Origin: JADJLQ01 sp034439915
Lineage (GTDB): Bacteria > Bacteroidota > Bacteroidia > Chitinophagales > Saprospiraceae
DNA: 12,767 nt
Assembly (NCBI GenBank): GCA_034439915.1
Contig: JAWXBI010000202.1
Coordinates: forward strand, 1 to 12,767
Reading direction: 5' to 3'
In this document: positions 1 to 6,093 of the stretch, piece by piece
Layout: each line of letters opens with the position of its first letter
Numbering within the stretch: the first letter of the stretch is position 1
Notes under the pieces: model-generated
Told to the model about the DNA's origin: nothing
Seen by the model: only the letters and a program-made list of their open reading frames with translations
Databases searched by the model: none
Made by a program: the position numbers and the translations under genes

Positions 1-1010
1 TCATTAAATCCATTGTAGGAGAAATGACTTTTATTGTTTTTATCTTTTTTGGGAACAGTATCCTGCGGCCAAAAGACGGGTTCTGGTGAGACGATATTAT
101 TATCAAATATGGACGTAACCGGATATTCGTTCTGGATGAAACGGAAAGCCAGCGTCAGGAAAAGCATCACCGGTAGCAGCAATAAGAATTTTATACGGTG
201 TAAACTGTGGGATTTATTTTTATTCATCATGATAATACGGGATTTAAGGGAATGGTAATTAAATGCGGGTGCAAAAGAAAACCGGTGCGGCCCGGCTGCC
301 TGGAGTAGAAGATATTGATAGGATTTAGGGTCCAGTCCCCGTTGCAACATGATATCGTCTGTCAGAAACTCCAGGTTTTCCCGGATGGCTTTTTTCAGCA
401 TCCAGGCCAGAGGATTATACCAATTGAGGATAGTAACCACCTCAGCAAATAAAACATCCACACTGTGTCTTTCTTTTACATGGATGTATTCATGATGGAG
501 GATTTGTTGATACGCTTTCGACCCCCATGCTGTGGTATTGATAAAAATATTTTTACCAAAAGAAAAGGGAGTTTGCAGGTCATCCAAATGATAAACAGTA
601 GCATCCATAGTTGAAACCGGAATGGATTTGCGTTTTAAACGCAGGTATGAAAGAATGCGTATACCGAATCGGATCATTAAAAAGAGGATACCGGCTATCC
701 AGATATAAATCATATTACCCGGTTGAAATAAGGTTTGAATGGTAGTATTGCCAATTTCACGGGCAGGTAATGCGATAGCTGAAATAGAAGGTATATCATG
801 GATCCATTGAGGTGCAACCTCAGGAGCCAGGGTTGGTTGAATTTGAAACTGCACAAAGGGAAGGCCTGCTGCTAGCACCATTCCGGTTAAAAAGTACAAC
901 CGGATCTCTTTGTAAAAAGTAAGCCTCTGCAAGACCATACGGTAAAAACAAATCAATAAACTGACCAGCAGGGTCATTTTCAGAAGGACTAATAAGAGAT
1001 AGGTATTCAT
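1..1010 (-). CDS. BlaR1-like M56 family membrane metallopeptidase (3' end outside the window)
   Basis: A 336-codon open frame with no stop runs off the left edge. It is a polytopic membrane zinc protease of the BlaR1/MecR1 (M56) type, which in known systems senses an extracellular signal and leads to cleavage of the partner BlaI repressor. Visible features in order: hydrophobic segments near residues 4-22, 36-54 and 104-122; the zinc motif HEYIH at 173-177 followed by KERHSVD; the family signature NWYNPLAW just after; then ENLEFLTDD; and a fourth membrane segment near 268-286 (RIKFLLLLPVMLFLTL). About 50 polar residues follow before the edge, so the sensor domain is not visible and a penicillin-binding domain can be neither confirmed nor excluded. 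Its ATG overlaps the TGA of the blaI-like gene (ATGA), indicating translational coupling. The family call is firm; the inducer is unknown and need not be a beta-lactam. Confidence 0.93.
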   Translation of the reverse strand, partial: MNTYLLLVLLKMTLLVSLLICFYRMVLQRLTFYKEIRLYFLTGMVLAAGLPFVQFQIQPTLAPEVAPQWIHDIPSISAIALPAREIGNTTIQTLFQPGNMIYIWIAGILFLMIRFGIRILSYLRLKRKSIPVSTMDATVYHLDDLQTPFSFGKNIFINTTAWGSKAYQQILHHEYIHVKERHSVDVLFAEVVTILNWYNPLAWMLKKAIRENLEFLTDDIMLQRGLDPKSYQYLLLQAAGPHRFSFAPAFNYHSLKSRIIMMNKNKSHSLHRIKFLLLLPVMLFLTLAFRFIQNEYPVTSIFDNNIVSPEPVFWPQDTVPKKDKNNKSHFSYNGFN

Positions 1011-1372
1011 GCTTTTTTACCTTTTTCGATCAATGAAATGATTTCCTTCAGCTCTTTGGGACTGAGTGTTTGTTGTTCCACAAAAAAATTGACCATTTGT
1101 TTATAGCTGTTGTCAAAATAGTCTTGTACAAAACCCTGCATAAATGCCGCTTTGTACTCTGCTTCGCTGATCAACGGTTTGTACACACTTACATTGCCAA
1201 TCTTACGGCTGGATACGTATTGTTTTTTTTCCAGGTTTTTAATCGTCGAGGCCAGGGTGGTATAGGGAGTCTGGGCTTCGTCCAGCTCATCCAGAATGGC
1301 GCGGATATGTGTTTCTCCCAATTGCCAGATGATCTTCATGGCTTGTTCTTCCTGTGGGCTTAGTTTTTGCAT
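1007..1372 (-). CDS. BlaI/MecI/CopY family transcriptional repressor
   Basis: This 121-residue protein has the usual length for BlaI/MecI repressors. Residues 1-75 form the winged-helix DNA-binding domain (start MQKLSPQEEQAMKIIWQLGE, then the recognition region TPYTTLASTIKNLEKK at 35-50, and a wing around RKIGNVSVYKPL). Residues 76-121 form the helical dimerisation part. An Asn-Phe pair at 95-96 in a YKQMVNFF context lies close to where staphylococcal BlaI/MecI are cut during induction (N101-F102), so proteolytic inactivation by the adjacent M56 protease is plausible. It is the first gene of a two-gene operon and probably represses its own promoter through the inverted repeat at 1397-1411. 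The regulated function beyond this pair is not visible. Confidence 0.94.
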   Translation of the reverse strand: MQKLSPQEEQAMKIIWQLGETHIRAILDELDEAQTPYTTLASTIKNLEKKQYVSSRKIGNVSVYKPLISEAEYKAAFMQGFVQDYFDNSYKQMVNFFVEQQTLSPKELKEIISLIEKGKKA

Positions 1373-1390
1373 GAATCGGTCTTGAAGTCA

Positions 1391-1421
1391 CAATATTACG
1401 AATCTTTCGTAGATGTGTCAA
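1391..1421 (-). promoter_or_regulatory. Promoter of the blaI-M56 operon
   Basis: On the minus strand a TTG (1421-1419) is followed after exactly 20 nt by TAATATTG (1398-1391). This fits the Bacteroidota promoter pattern (TTG, 19-21 nt, TAnnTTTG) with one mismatch in the -7 box. It predicts a transcription start around 1383-1386 and a leader of only about 10-15 nt before the ATG at 1372. The arrangement is read directly; promoter activity is inferred. Confidence 0.6.
1397..1411. promoter_or_regulatory. Probable BlaI-type operator (inverted repeat)
   Basis: TACGA and TCGTA arms of 5 bp are separated by 5 bp (ATCTT). The repeat lies between the -33 and -7 elements of the promoter driving the blaI-like gene, an ideal place for a repressor to block RNA polymerase. 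Known BlaI/MecI operators are dyads with TAC/GTA-type arms, and this one has TAC...GTA ends. An extra half-site TCGTA occurs at 1427-1431. The repeat is seen directly; binding by this BlaI is inferred. Confidence 0.6.
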
Positions 1422-1634
1422 TAGGGTCGTAAAAATAAATTTGTAATCAATAGGTTCGGAGTTAGATAGTTCAGGGAACAACACTTCGGCACACACGTCC
1501 TTTGATTGGTTTGTTAATTTTTACAAAAAAAAACCTAACACACAAATTATTCTATGGGCTCCTTCGAGCTGCTCTATATATCGGGTTCAAAATATATCAT
1601 CTAGTAAAATAAAAATCGGTAATTTTGAATACAG

Positions 1635-1642
1635 TATCTTTA
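1635..1642 (+). promoter_or_regulatory. Possible -7 box of the toxin-antitoxin operon
   Basis: TATCTTTA matches TAnnTTTG at all but the last position. It ends only 5 nt before the antitoxin ATG at 1648, so transcription would start at or beside the start codon, giving a leaderless message. I see no good -33 TTG about 20 nt upstream, so this is weak. Confidence 0.33.
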
Positions 1643-1647
1643 AGCAT

Positions 1648-1881
1648 ATGGTGGTGATTGAATTAAAAACACATATTCACAAAATGGTCGAAGAAATTCA
1701 GAGTGAACAACTGCTGCAAACTCTTTATGATTTTCTAAGACTGAGAGAAAAAAACGAACCCGGACAACTTTGGGATTCTTTAACCAGAGCGCAAAAACAA
1801 GATGTTTTATTATCCTTTGAGGAATCAGAAGATGAAACCAATTTGATCGATAGGAAAAAAGTTTTTAAGGGCACTGAATGA
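1648..1881 (+). CDS. Putative antitoxin of a RelE/ParE-type toxin-antitoxin module
   Basis: This acidic 77-residue protein directly precedes a RelE/ParE-fold toxin and shares an ATGA overlap with it, the standard antitoxin-first order. It is mostly predicted helix: residues 1-33 (IELKTHIHKMVEEI...LLQTLYDFLRLR), then a second part LWDSLTRAQKQDVLLSFEESED near 41-63. That motif is typical of short Bacteroidota antitoxins that lack a recognisable helix-turn-helix or ribbon-helix-helix. The C-terminus (LIDRKKVFKGTE) is short and would be the part wrapping the toxin. The ATG at 1648 is preferred because the conserved IELK...IHK start would be lost at the next ATG (1684). The antitoxin role rests mainly on position and family resemblance. 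Confidence 0.78.
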   Translation: MVVIELKTHIHKMVEEIQSEQLLQTLYDFLRLREKNEPGQLWDSLTRAQKQDVLLSFEESEDETNLIDRKKVFKGTE

Positions 1882-2168
1882 AGATTTCTTTTTCAAAGCG
1901 AGCTGTGAAAAACTATAGCTCGTTTTTGGAATACCTGTCAAATGAATGGGGAGAAAGAGTCGCCGGAGCTTTTAATCAAAGAACCAATGATTTTTTAGAT
2001 CTACTGGAGAGATTCCCGGAAATTGGATCTGTAGAGATGATTGAAAAACAAATTCGCGGTTTCCAACTGACAAAACATACCAGGTTGTTTTATAGAATTA
2101 AAGGTGAAAATATCATTCTATTGGCCTTTTTTAATGTACGACAACATCCCAATAAAAGACCACAATGA
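1878..2168 (+). CDS. Type II toxin-antitoxin system toxin, RelE/ParE family
   Basis: This 96-residue protein has the RelE/ParE fold signature: a first beta-strand MKISFSKRAVKNY, two long helices (SSFLEYLSNEWGERVAGAFNQR and NDFLDLLERFP), the loop GSVEMIEKQIRGFQL, the central strands KHTRLFYRIKGENIILLAFF and the family-typical end NVRQHPNKRP. Members act either on ribosome-bound mRNA (RelE) or on DNA gyrase (ParE). The sequence resembles the ParE-like Bacteroidota group more than classical RelE, but the target cannot be decided here. The gene starts inside the antitoxin stop codon (ATGA), so the two are co-translated. It is the normal length for the family with no sign of decay, so the module is probably functional. 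Confidence 0.88.
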   Translation: MKISFSKRAVKNYSSFLEYLSNEWGERVAGAFNQRTNDFLDLLERFPEIGSVEMIEKQIRGFQLTKHTRLFYRIKGENIILLAFFNVRQHPNKRPQ

Positions 2169-2277
2169 GCCGTTTTGCTGTTAAACCCAAGGGTCTTTCG
2201 CCTCGCTGTTATGTCGTTTCATGGAAGCATTCCTGATCCAAATATATTTAGATAACCTGCATTGAATGGTATCTCCC

Positions 2278-2814
2278 TCATTTCACCCCATACTTCATCC
2301 TCACCAATCCCGTATCATACTCATTTGTAGAAAGCAACTTAAGCTTGATTCTGCCTGTAAGATTTTGAAACAAGGGTTTACCACTTCCCAGTAAGACAGG
2401 ATGTACGGCTAGAGCAAGTTCGTCTACTAAACGATGTTCCATAAACGTAGTAGTGAGCCCGGCTCCCCCAAACAACCAGATGTCCTTGCCCGGTGTTTTT
2501 TTATAGTCTTTGGTCCAGGGTATGATATCACCCGATACCAACTGATAAGATCCCGTCCCGCTCAACTCCGCCAATGTATTGGAAAACACATATTGGCTTA
2601 CCCCTGCAAATTGTGCCATGAAGGGATCATTGTGGTCTACCGGCATATCCTTCATCATGTCATAGGATTTACGAGCAAGGAAGATGGTATCGACTTGTTT
2701 AAAAAAATCGGACATGCCATAAACCTGATCTGTCAGGCACCAATCGTATTCCCCCTTGGGGCCCTCGATAAAGCTGTCCAGGCTTACCGCCAGTTGTAAG
2801 ATGACTTTACGCAT
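2278..2814 (-). CDS. Dihydrofolate reductase-fold protein (RibD C-terminal domain family)
   Basis: This 178-residue protein belongs to the RibD-C/DHFR-like superfamily (YyaP/YwjB-type), common stand-alone proteins in Bacteroidota. Diagnostic segments are the N-terminal strand RKVILQLAVSLDSFIEG, the NADPH-fold region DTIFLARKSYDMM, the strand VFSNTL, the conserved nucleotide-binding turn WLFGGAGLTTTFMEHRLVDEL, and HPVLLGSGKPLF near the C-terminus. Length is usual for the family. The family fold binds NAD(P)H, but the substrate of these stand-alone members is not established, and the protein should not be called a true dihydrofolate reductase or riboflavin-synthesis enzyme from sequence alone. 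It is monocistronic and divergent from the aminotransferase operon, with 59 bp between the two start codons. Confidence 0.9.
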   Translation of the reverse strand: MRKVILQLAVSLDSFIEGPKGEYDWCLTDQVYGMSDFFKQVDTIFLARKSYDMMKDMPVDHNDPFMAQFAGVSQYVFSNTLAELSGTGSYQLVSGDIIPWTKDYKKTPGKDIWLFGGAGLTTTFMEHRLVDELALAVHPVLLGSGKPLFQNLTGRIKLKLLSTNEYDTGLVRMKYGVK

Positions 2815-2873
2815 ATTTCAATTTAAAGATTAACTAAATTTACATTTTACATACGATATAACAGGTATTGAGC
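2815..2873. promoter_or_regulatory. Divergent promoter region between the reductase-like gene and the aminotransferase operon
   Basis: This 59-bp AT-rich gap must carry both promoters. On the plus strand TACATTTT (2841-2848) matches TAnnTTTG except for the last base and would give a leader of about 19 nt for the ATG at 2874. On the minus strand TAAATTTA (2842-2835) is a similar 7-of-8 match for the reductase-like gene. The two candidate boxes overlap, so the genes may compete for polymerase. Neither has a clear -33 TTG. Confidence 0.3.
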
Positions 2874-4031
2874 ATGCAGCAATTGAGGCAGAAACCGGTT
2901 TCCAAACTTCCCCTTGTCGGCACCAATATATTTACCCGCATGAGCGGCCTGGCGGCTGAGGTAGGGGCCATCAATATTGCCCAGGGGTTTCCCGATTTTC
3001 CCTGCGATCCCAGGTTGATCGCCATGGTGAATGAAGCCATGCAACAGGGTTTTAATCAATATGCACCCATGCCGGGGGTGCTGAAATTACGAGAACTCAT
3101 TGCAGAAAAAACAATTGAACTATATCAGCGATCTTATGATCCTCTGACGGAGATCACAGTTGTTCCCGGCGCTACGGCAGGGATCTATGCAACTATCCAG
3201 GCCCTCGTCCATCCCGGCGAAGAAGTCATTGTACTGGAGCCCTGTTACGACAGTTATATTCCCTCCATCATTCTGGCAGGAGCTATCCCCATCCGGTACC
3301 AGATGAAATTTCCAGGTTATTCCATTGATTGGGCCGAGGTCAAACTGCTGATCAACGAAAAGACCAGGATGATCATTATCAACACTCCGCATAATCCGAC
3401 GGGAAATATTCTAACGCATGCGGACATGGTTTCTCTGCAGGCGCTGGTGGAAGATACCGATATCCTGGTATTGAGTGACGAAGTGTATGAGCATATTGTT
3501 TTTGATGGGGAGCGCCATCAAACGGTATCTGCCTTCCCTGTGCTGGCCGATCAAAGTATCATGGTGGCTTCTTTTGGAAAAACCTATCATACCACGGGCT
3601 GGCGGGTGGGTTATGTATTGGCTCCCGTGGAATTGATGAAAGAAATCCGAAAAGCCTATCAGTTTGTAGCCTTTTCTGCCTCTACTCCCATGCAACATGC
3701 CCTGGCTTCGTTTTTAAAAGATAAATCCGCCTATCTGGAGCTCAACGATTTTTTTCAGCAGAAACGAGACTCCTTCAGGTCGATGATCCAGGGGAGTCGG
3801 TTTACCCTGATGCCTTCGCGCGGATCGTATTTTCAGTGTGCCACGTATGAACGCATCACCGATGAACCCGATCAGGACTTCGCCGTACGCCTGACCCATG
3901 AATATAAGGTGGCCACCATACCGGTATCCGCTTTTTACCAGGATGGAAAAGATAACAGGGTATTGAGGTTTTGTTTTGGCAAAAAACAGGAAACGCTGGA
4001 AAAAGCAGCGGAAATATTATGCAGGATCTGA
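2874..4031 (+). CDS. Methionine aminotransferase (PLP-dependent, class I/II; YbdL-like)
   Basis: This 385-residue cytosolic fold-type I aminotransferase is close in length to E. coli YbdL, which prefers methionine (also aromatic amino acids and glutamine) and yields the 2-oxo acid. Numbered from the ATG at 2874, it has the N-terminal substrate region INIAQGFPDFPCD, the PLP-phosphate region PGATAGIYATIQALVHPGEEV, the conserved NTPHNPTGN with Asn174, LSDEVYEHIVFDG with Asp202, the Schiff-base lysine K236 in SFGKTYHTTGWRVGY, and the C-terminal substrate-carboxylate arginine in VLRFCFGKK. An in-frame TTG at 2868 is possible, but the ATG has an AGG 8 nt upstream and is the better start. The next gene, an omega-amidase, overlaps it by 13 nt. 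Together they suggest glutamine-driven transamination of 4-methylthio-2-oxobutanoate back to methionine. Confidence 0.9.
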   Translation: MQQLRQKPVSKLPLVGTNIFTRMSGLAAEVGAINIAQGFPDFPCDPRLIAMVNEAMQQGFNQYAPMPGVLKLRELIAEKTIELYQRSYDPLTEITVVPGATAGIYATIQALVHPGEEVIVLEPCYDSYIPSIILAGAIPIRYQMKFPGYSIDWAEVKLLINEKTRMIIINTPHNPTGNILTHADMVSLQALVEDTDILVLSDEVYEHIVFDGERHQTVSAFPVLADQSIMVASFGKTYHTTGWRVGYVLAPVELMKEIRKAYQFVAFSASTPMQHALASFLKDKSAYLELNDFFQQKRDSFRSMIQGSRFTLMPSRGSYFQCATYERITDEPDQDFAVRLTHEYKVATIPVSAFYQDGKDNRVLRFCFGKKQETLEKAAEILCRI

Positions 4032-4813
4032 CGATAAGCCTGGTGCAGGCAGATTTGTTGTGGGAAGATAAGAAAGCCAACCTCAGTCAGTTTGACCGTT
4101 TGTTGTCCCAAATCACCGAACCGACGGACCTCATCATTTTGCCCGAGATGTTCAATACGGGGTTCAGCATGCAGGCTACAGCCCTTGCCGAAGATATGTC
4201 CGGTCCAACCATACAATGGATGCTGGAAAATGCCAGACAATATAAGGCAACGATCATAGGAAGTATGATCATCGTTGAAAACGAAAACTATTTTAACCGG
4301 TTGATAGCCGCTCATCCGGATCAAACTTTAAATCATTATGACAAGAGGCATTTGTTTCGGATGGCCAATGAACATTTGACTTTTTACCCGGGCAGTCGGG
4401 TATTGACTTTGGAAATAAAGGGATGGAAGATCAGGCCCCTGGTTTGTTATGACCTCCGTTTTCCAGTCTGGTCAAGAAACAGGTATAATAAGGAGGATGG
4501 TTGGTCCTATGATCTGGCGGTTTATGTAGCCAACTGGCCAGCTGCACGGACTATTCCCTGGAAAACCCTTCCTGTGGCCCGGGCTATAGAAAATCAAGCC
4601 TATATAACCACTGTCAATCGTATCGGTACAGACGGAATGGGGATAGCGTATAGTGGGGATAGCCAGGTGATTAATTCGTACGGTGAAGTAGTGGCGTCAT
4701 TATATGATACAGAAACCGTTCAAACCATAGTATTAAGCAGAGCTTCACTGGAAAAGCACCGGTCCGTTTTTCCCGTGGGTTGGGACGCAGACCTGTTTCA
4801 GATTTCGGATTGA
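4019..4813 (+). CDS. Nitrilase-superfamily omega-amidase (YafV/Nit2-like)
   Basis: This 264-residue carbon-nitrogen hydrolase has the full Glu-Lys-Cys triad: E43 in LILPEMFNTGFS (the reading is LIILPEMF), K109 in YDKRHLFRM and C143 in PLVCYDLRFP. The KRHLFRM and CYDLRFPVW motifs are characteristic of the YafV/Nit2 omega-amidase branch, which hydrolyses 2-oxoglutaramate or 2-oxosuccinamate to the 2-oxo acid plus ammonia. The start at 4019 is chosen because MQDLTISLVQADLLWED begins exactly at the conserved first strand; an earlier in-frame ATG at 3971 would add 16 residues lying inside the aminotransferase gene. Overlap with that gene implies translational coupling. The pairing makes biochemical sense: the amidase removes the 2-oxoglutaramate left by glutamine transamination and pulls the reaction forward. 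The substrate is inferred from family and context. Confidence 0.91.
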   Translation: MQDLTISLVQADLLWEDKKANLSQFDRLLSQITEPTDLIILPEMFNTGFSMQATALAEDMSGPTIQWMLENARQYKATIIGSMIIVENENYFNRLIAAHPDQTLNHYDKRHLFRMANEHLTFYPGSRVLTLEIKGWKIRPLVCYDLRFPVWSRNRYNKEDGWSYDLAVYVANWPAARTIPWKTLPVARAIENQAYITTVNRIGTDGMGIAYSGDSQVINSYGEVVASLYDTETVQTIVLSRASLEKHRSVFPVGWDADLFQISD

Positions 4814-5016
4814 CCATTTCGTTTCCACTCTACTCTTTTCCATACTTTGCCTCCGTTTACCGGGTTACGAGCCTTAAAAAAATCCAAACCATATTTTTTT
4901 CACTTATTACAGGTCAGTCTTTCTAAGGTATAATCTCTGTTCAATGGAAACTACCGTTTCTGTTTGCATACTATTTAACCCACCTTTTCCACTTATGCGT
5001 AACTTTGACAAGCCCG
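4814..5016. other. Intergenic region between the amidase and the ABC exporter operon
   Basis: About 200 nt with no convincing gene. A run of seven A (4876-4882) and a run of seven T (4894-4900) flank an 11-nt spacer and could form an A/T-only hairpin with a T-tract. This is a weak terminator candidate for the upstream operon, lacking a GC stem. The 3' end carries the promoter of the exporter operon. Confidence 0.4.
5000..5007 (+). promoter_or_regulatory. -7 promoter box of the ABC exporter operon
   Basis: TAACTTTG is an exact match to the Bacteroidota TAnnTTTG box. It ends 9 nt before the ATG at 5017, so transcription would start within a few bases of that codon, giving a leaderless or nearly leaderless mRNA. 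No TTG lies at the expected -33 spacing; the nearest TTTG (4963-4966) is too far away. Confidence 0.52.
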
Positions 5017-6093
5017 ATGCTCAGAATAGTACTTCTCAGTTCCATATTATTTTTTTCCTGTAGACGCGAGAAAGAAACAATTAAACCGGTCAGCGGTCCC
5101 ATTTCAGAATCGATTTATGCTGCCGGCTTCATTAAAAGCAAAAACCAATACCAGGTATTTTCTACGGTAAACGGTATCATTGACCAGGTGTATGTATCCG
5201 AAGGCGATACGGTAAAAAAGGGGAGTCTGCTTTTATCCATTTCCAACGAAACACAAAGGCTGAATAAAGAAAATGCCGAGTTGGCTGCACAATTCTCCGA
5301 TTTAAATGCCAACCAGGGTAAACTCAATGAAGCCAAACAGTCGATTGACCTGGCCCGGTATAAAATGGCAAACGATTCCATCCTCTATTCCAGGCAGGCT
5401 GCTTTGTGGCAACAACAAATTGGAACCAAAATTGAATTGGAACAGCGTGAACTGGCCTTGCAAAATTCAAAAACAGCCCATTCTTCGGCCATCGTGCGAT
5501 ACGAAGACCTTAAACGCCAACTTGACTTTTCTTCTTTGCAGTCAAAGAAAAATTTATTGATTTCCAGCAAACTTCAAAGCGATTACATACTGAAAAGTGA
5601 AATTGATGGCATAGTGTATAGTTTCACCAAAACAAAAGGAGAATGGGTTGGCCTTCAAACCGCTTTAGCGATCATTGGTGATGCAAAAAATTTCATCCTG
5701 GAGATGCAGGTCGATGAATATGATATTTTTAAGATCAGAAAAGGATTGATCGTGCTGGTGACGATGGACAGTTATAAAGATCACGTATTTGAAGCGATCC
5801 TGACCAAAGTCAACCCAATGATGAATGAACGGAGCAAAACATTTTTGGTAGAGGCTGAATTTATCCAACCTCCTTCTTTACTTTATCCCAATATCACCTT
5901 TGAAGCAAACATTGTGATTCAATCCAAAGAAAAAGCTATATTGATTCCAAGAAATTACCTGTTGCAGGATTCGACGGTGATAAAAATCAGTGGTGATACG
6001 GTGATCGTCAGGACCGGATTAAAGGATTATAATAAAATAGAGATCCTGTCAGGTGTGGAGGCGGATGATGAACTGATAAAGCCCAACGAATGA
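5017..6093 (+). CDS. ABC exporter periplasmic adaptor (HlyD/MacA/DevB-type membrane fusion protein), lipoprotein
   Basis: This 358-residue membrane fusion protein would link an inner-membrane ABC transporter to an outer-membrane channel. From the ATG at 5017, residues 1-14 are a short lipoprotein signal (MLRIVLLSSILFFS) with candidate lipidation at Cys15. A first half-lipoyl motif follows at about 45-75 (VNGIIDQVYVSEGDTVKKG), then a helical hairpin or coiled coil about 78-170 rich in E, Q, L and K, the second half-lipoyl motif about 189-222 (EIDGIVYSFTKTKGEWVG), a beta-barrel with the family segment VTMDSYKDHVFEAILTKV, and a C-terminal membrane-proximal domain (ILIPRNYLL...). An in-frame TTG at 5005 exists, but the ATG gives the cleaner signal and lies just downstream of the -7 box. 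The stop overlaps the permease start (ATGA). The substrate is unknown. The family call is firm, and lipidation is likely although the lipobox (LFFSC) has Phe at -3 and -2. Confidence 0.88.
   Translation: MLRIVLLSSILFFSCRREKETIKPVSGPISESIYAAGFIKSKNQYQVFSTVNGIIDQVYVSEGDTVKKGSLLLSISNETQRLNKENAELAAQFSDLNANQGKLNEAKQSIDLARYKMANDSILYSRQAALWQQQIGTKIELEQRELALQNSKTAHSSAIVRYEDLKRQLDFSSLQSKKNLLISSKLQSDYILKSEIDGIVYSFTKTKGEWVGLQTALAIIGDAKNFILEMQVDEYDIFKIRKGLIVLVTMDSYKDHVFEAILTKVNPMMNERSKTFLVEAEFIQPPSLLYPNITFEANIVIQSKEKAILIPRNYLLQDSTVIKISGDTVIVRTGLKDYNKIEILSGVEADDELIKPNE

Noticed and set aside
34..258. 74-codon plus-strand open frame at the left edge
   Set aside because: It lies antisense to the well-supported M56 peptidase frame, which has clear motifs, and has no recognisable features of its own.
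1007..2168. A defence island combining the BlaI-M56 pair, toxin-antitoxin pair and STAND gene
   Set aside because: They are separated by metabolic and transport genes, and no restriction, CRISPR, integrase or phage gene is present, so clustering is not supported.
2278..2814. Naming this gene as dihydrofolate reductase or ribD
   Set aside because: It carries only the shared fold and lacks the deaminase domain of RibD; stand-alone members have no established substrate.
3971..4018. Earlier ATG for the omega-amidase gene
   Set aside because: The 16 added residues lie entirely within the aminotransferase coding region and precede the conserved first beta-strand of the nitrilase fold.
4876..4900. 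A7/T7 inverted runs as a strong intrinsic terminator
   Set aside because: The stem would be A-T only with an 11-nt loop and therefore unstable; kept only as a weak candidate in the intergenic entry.
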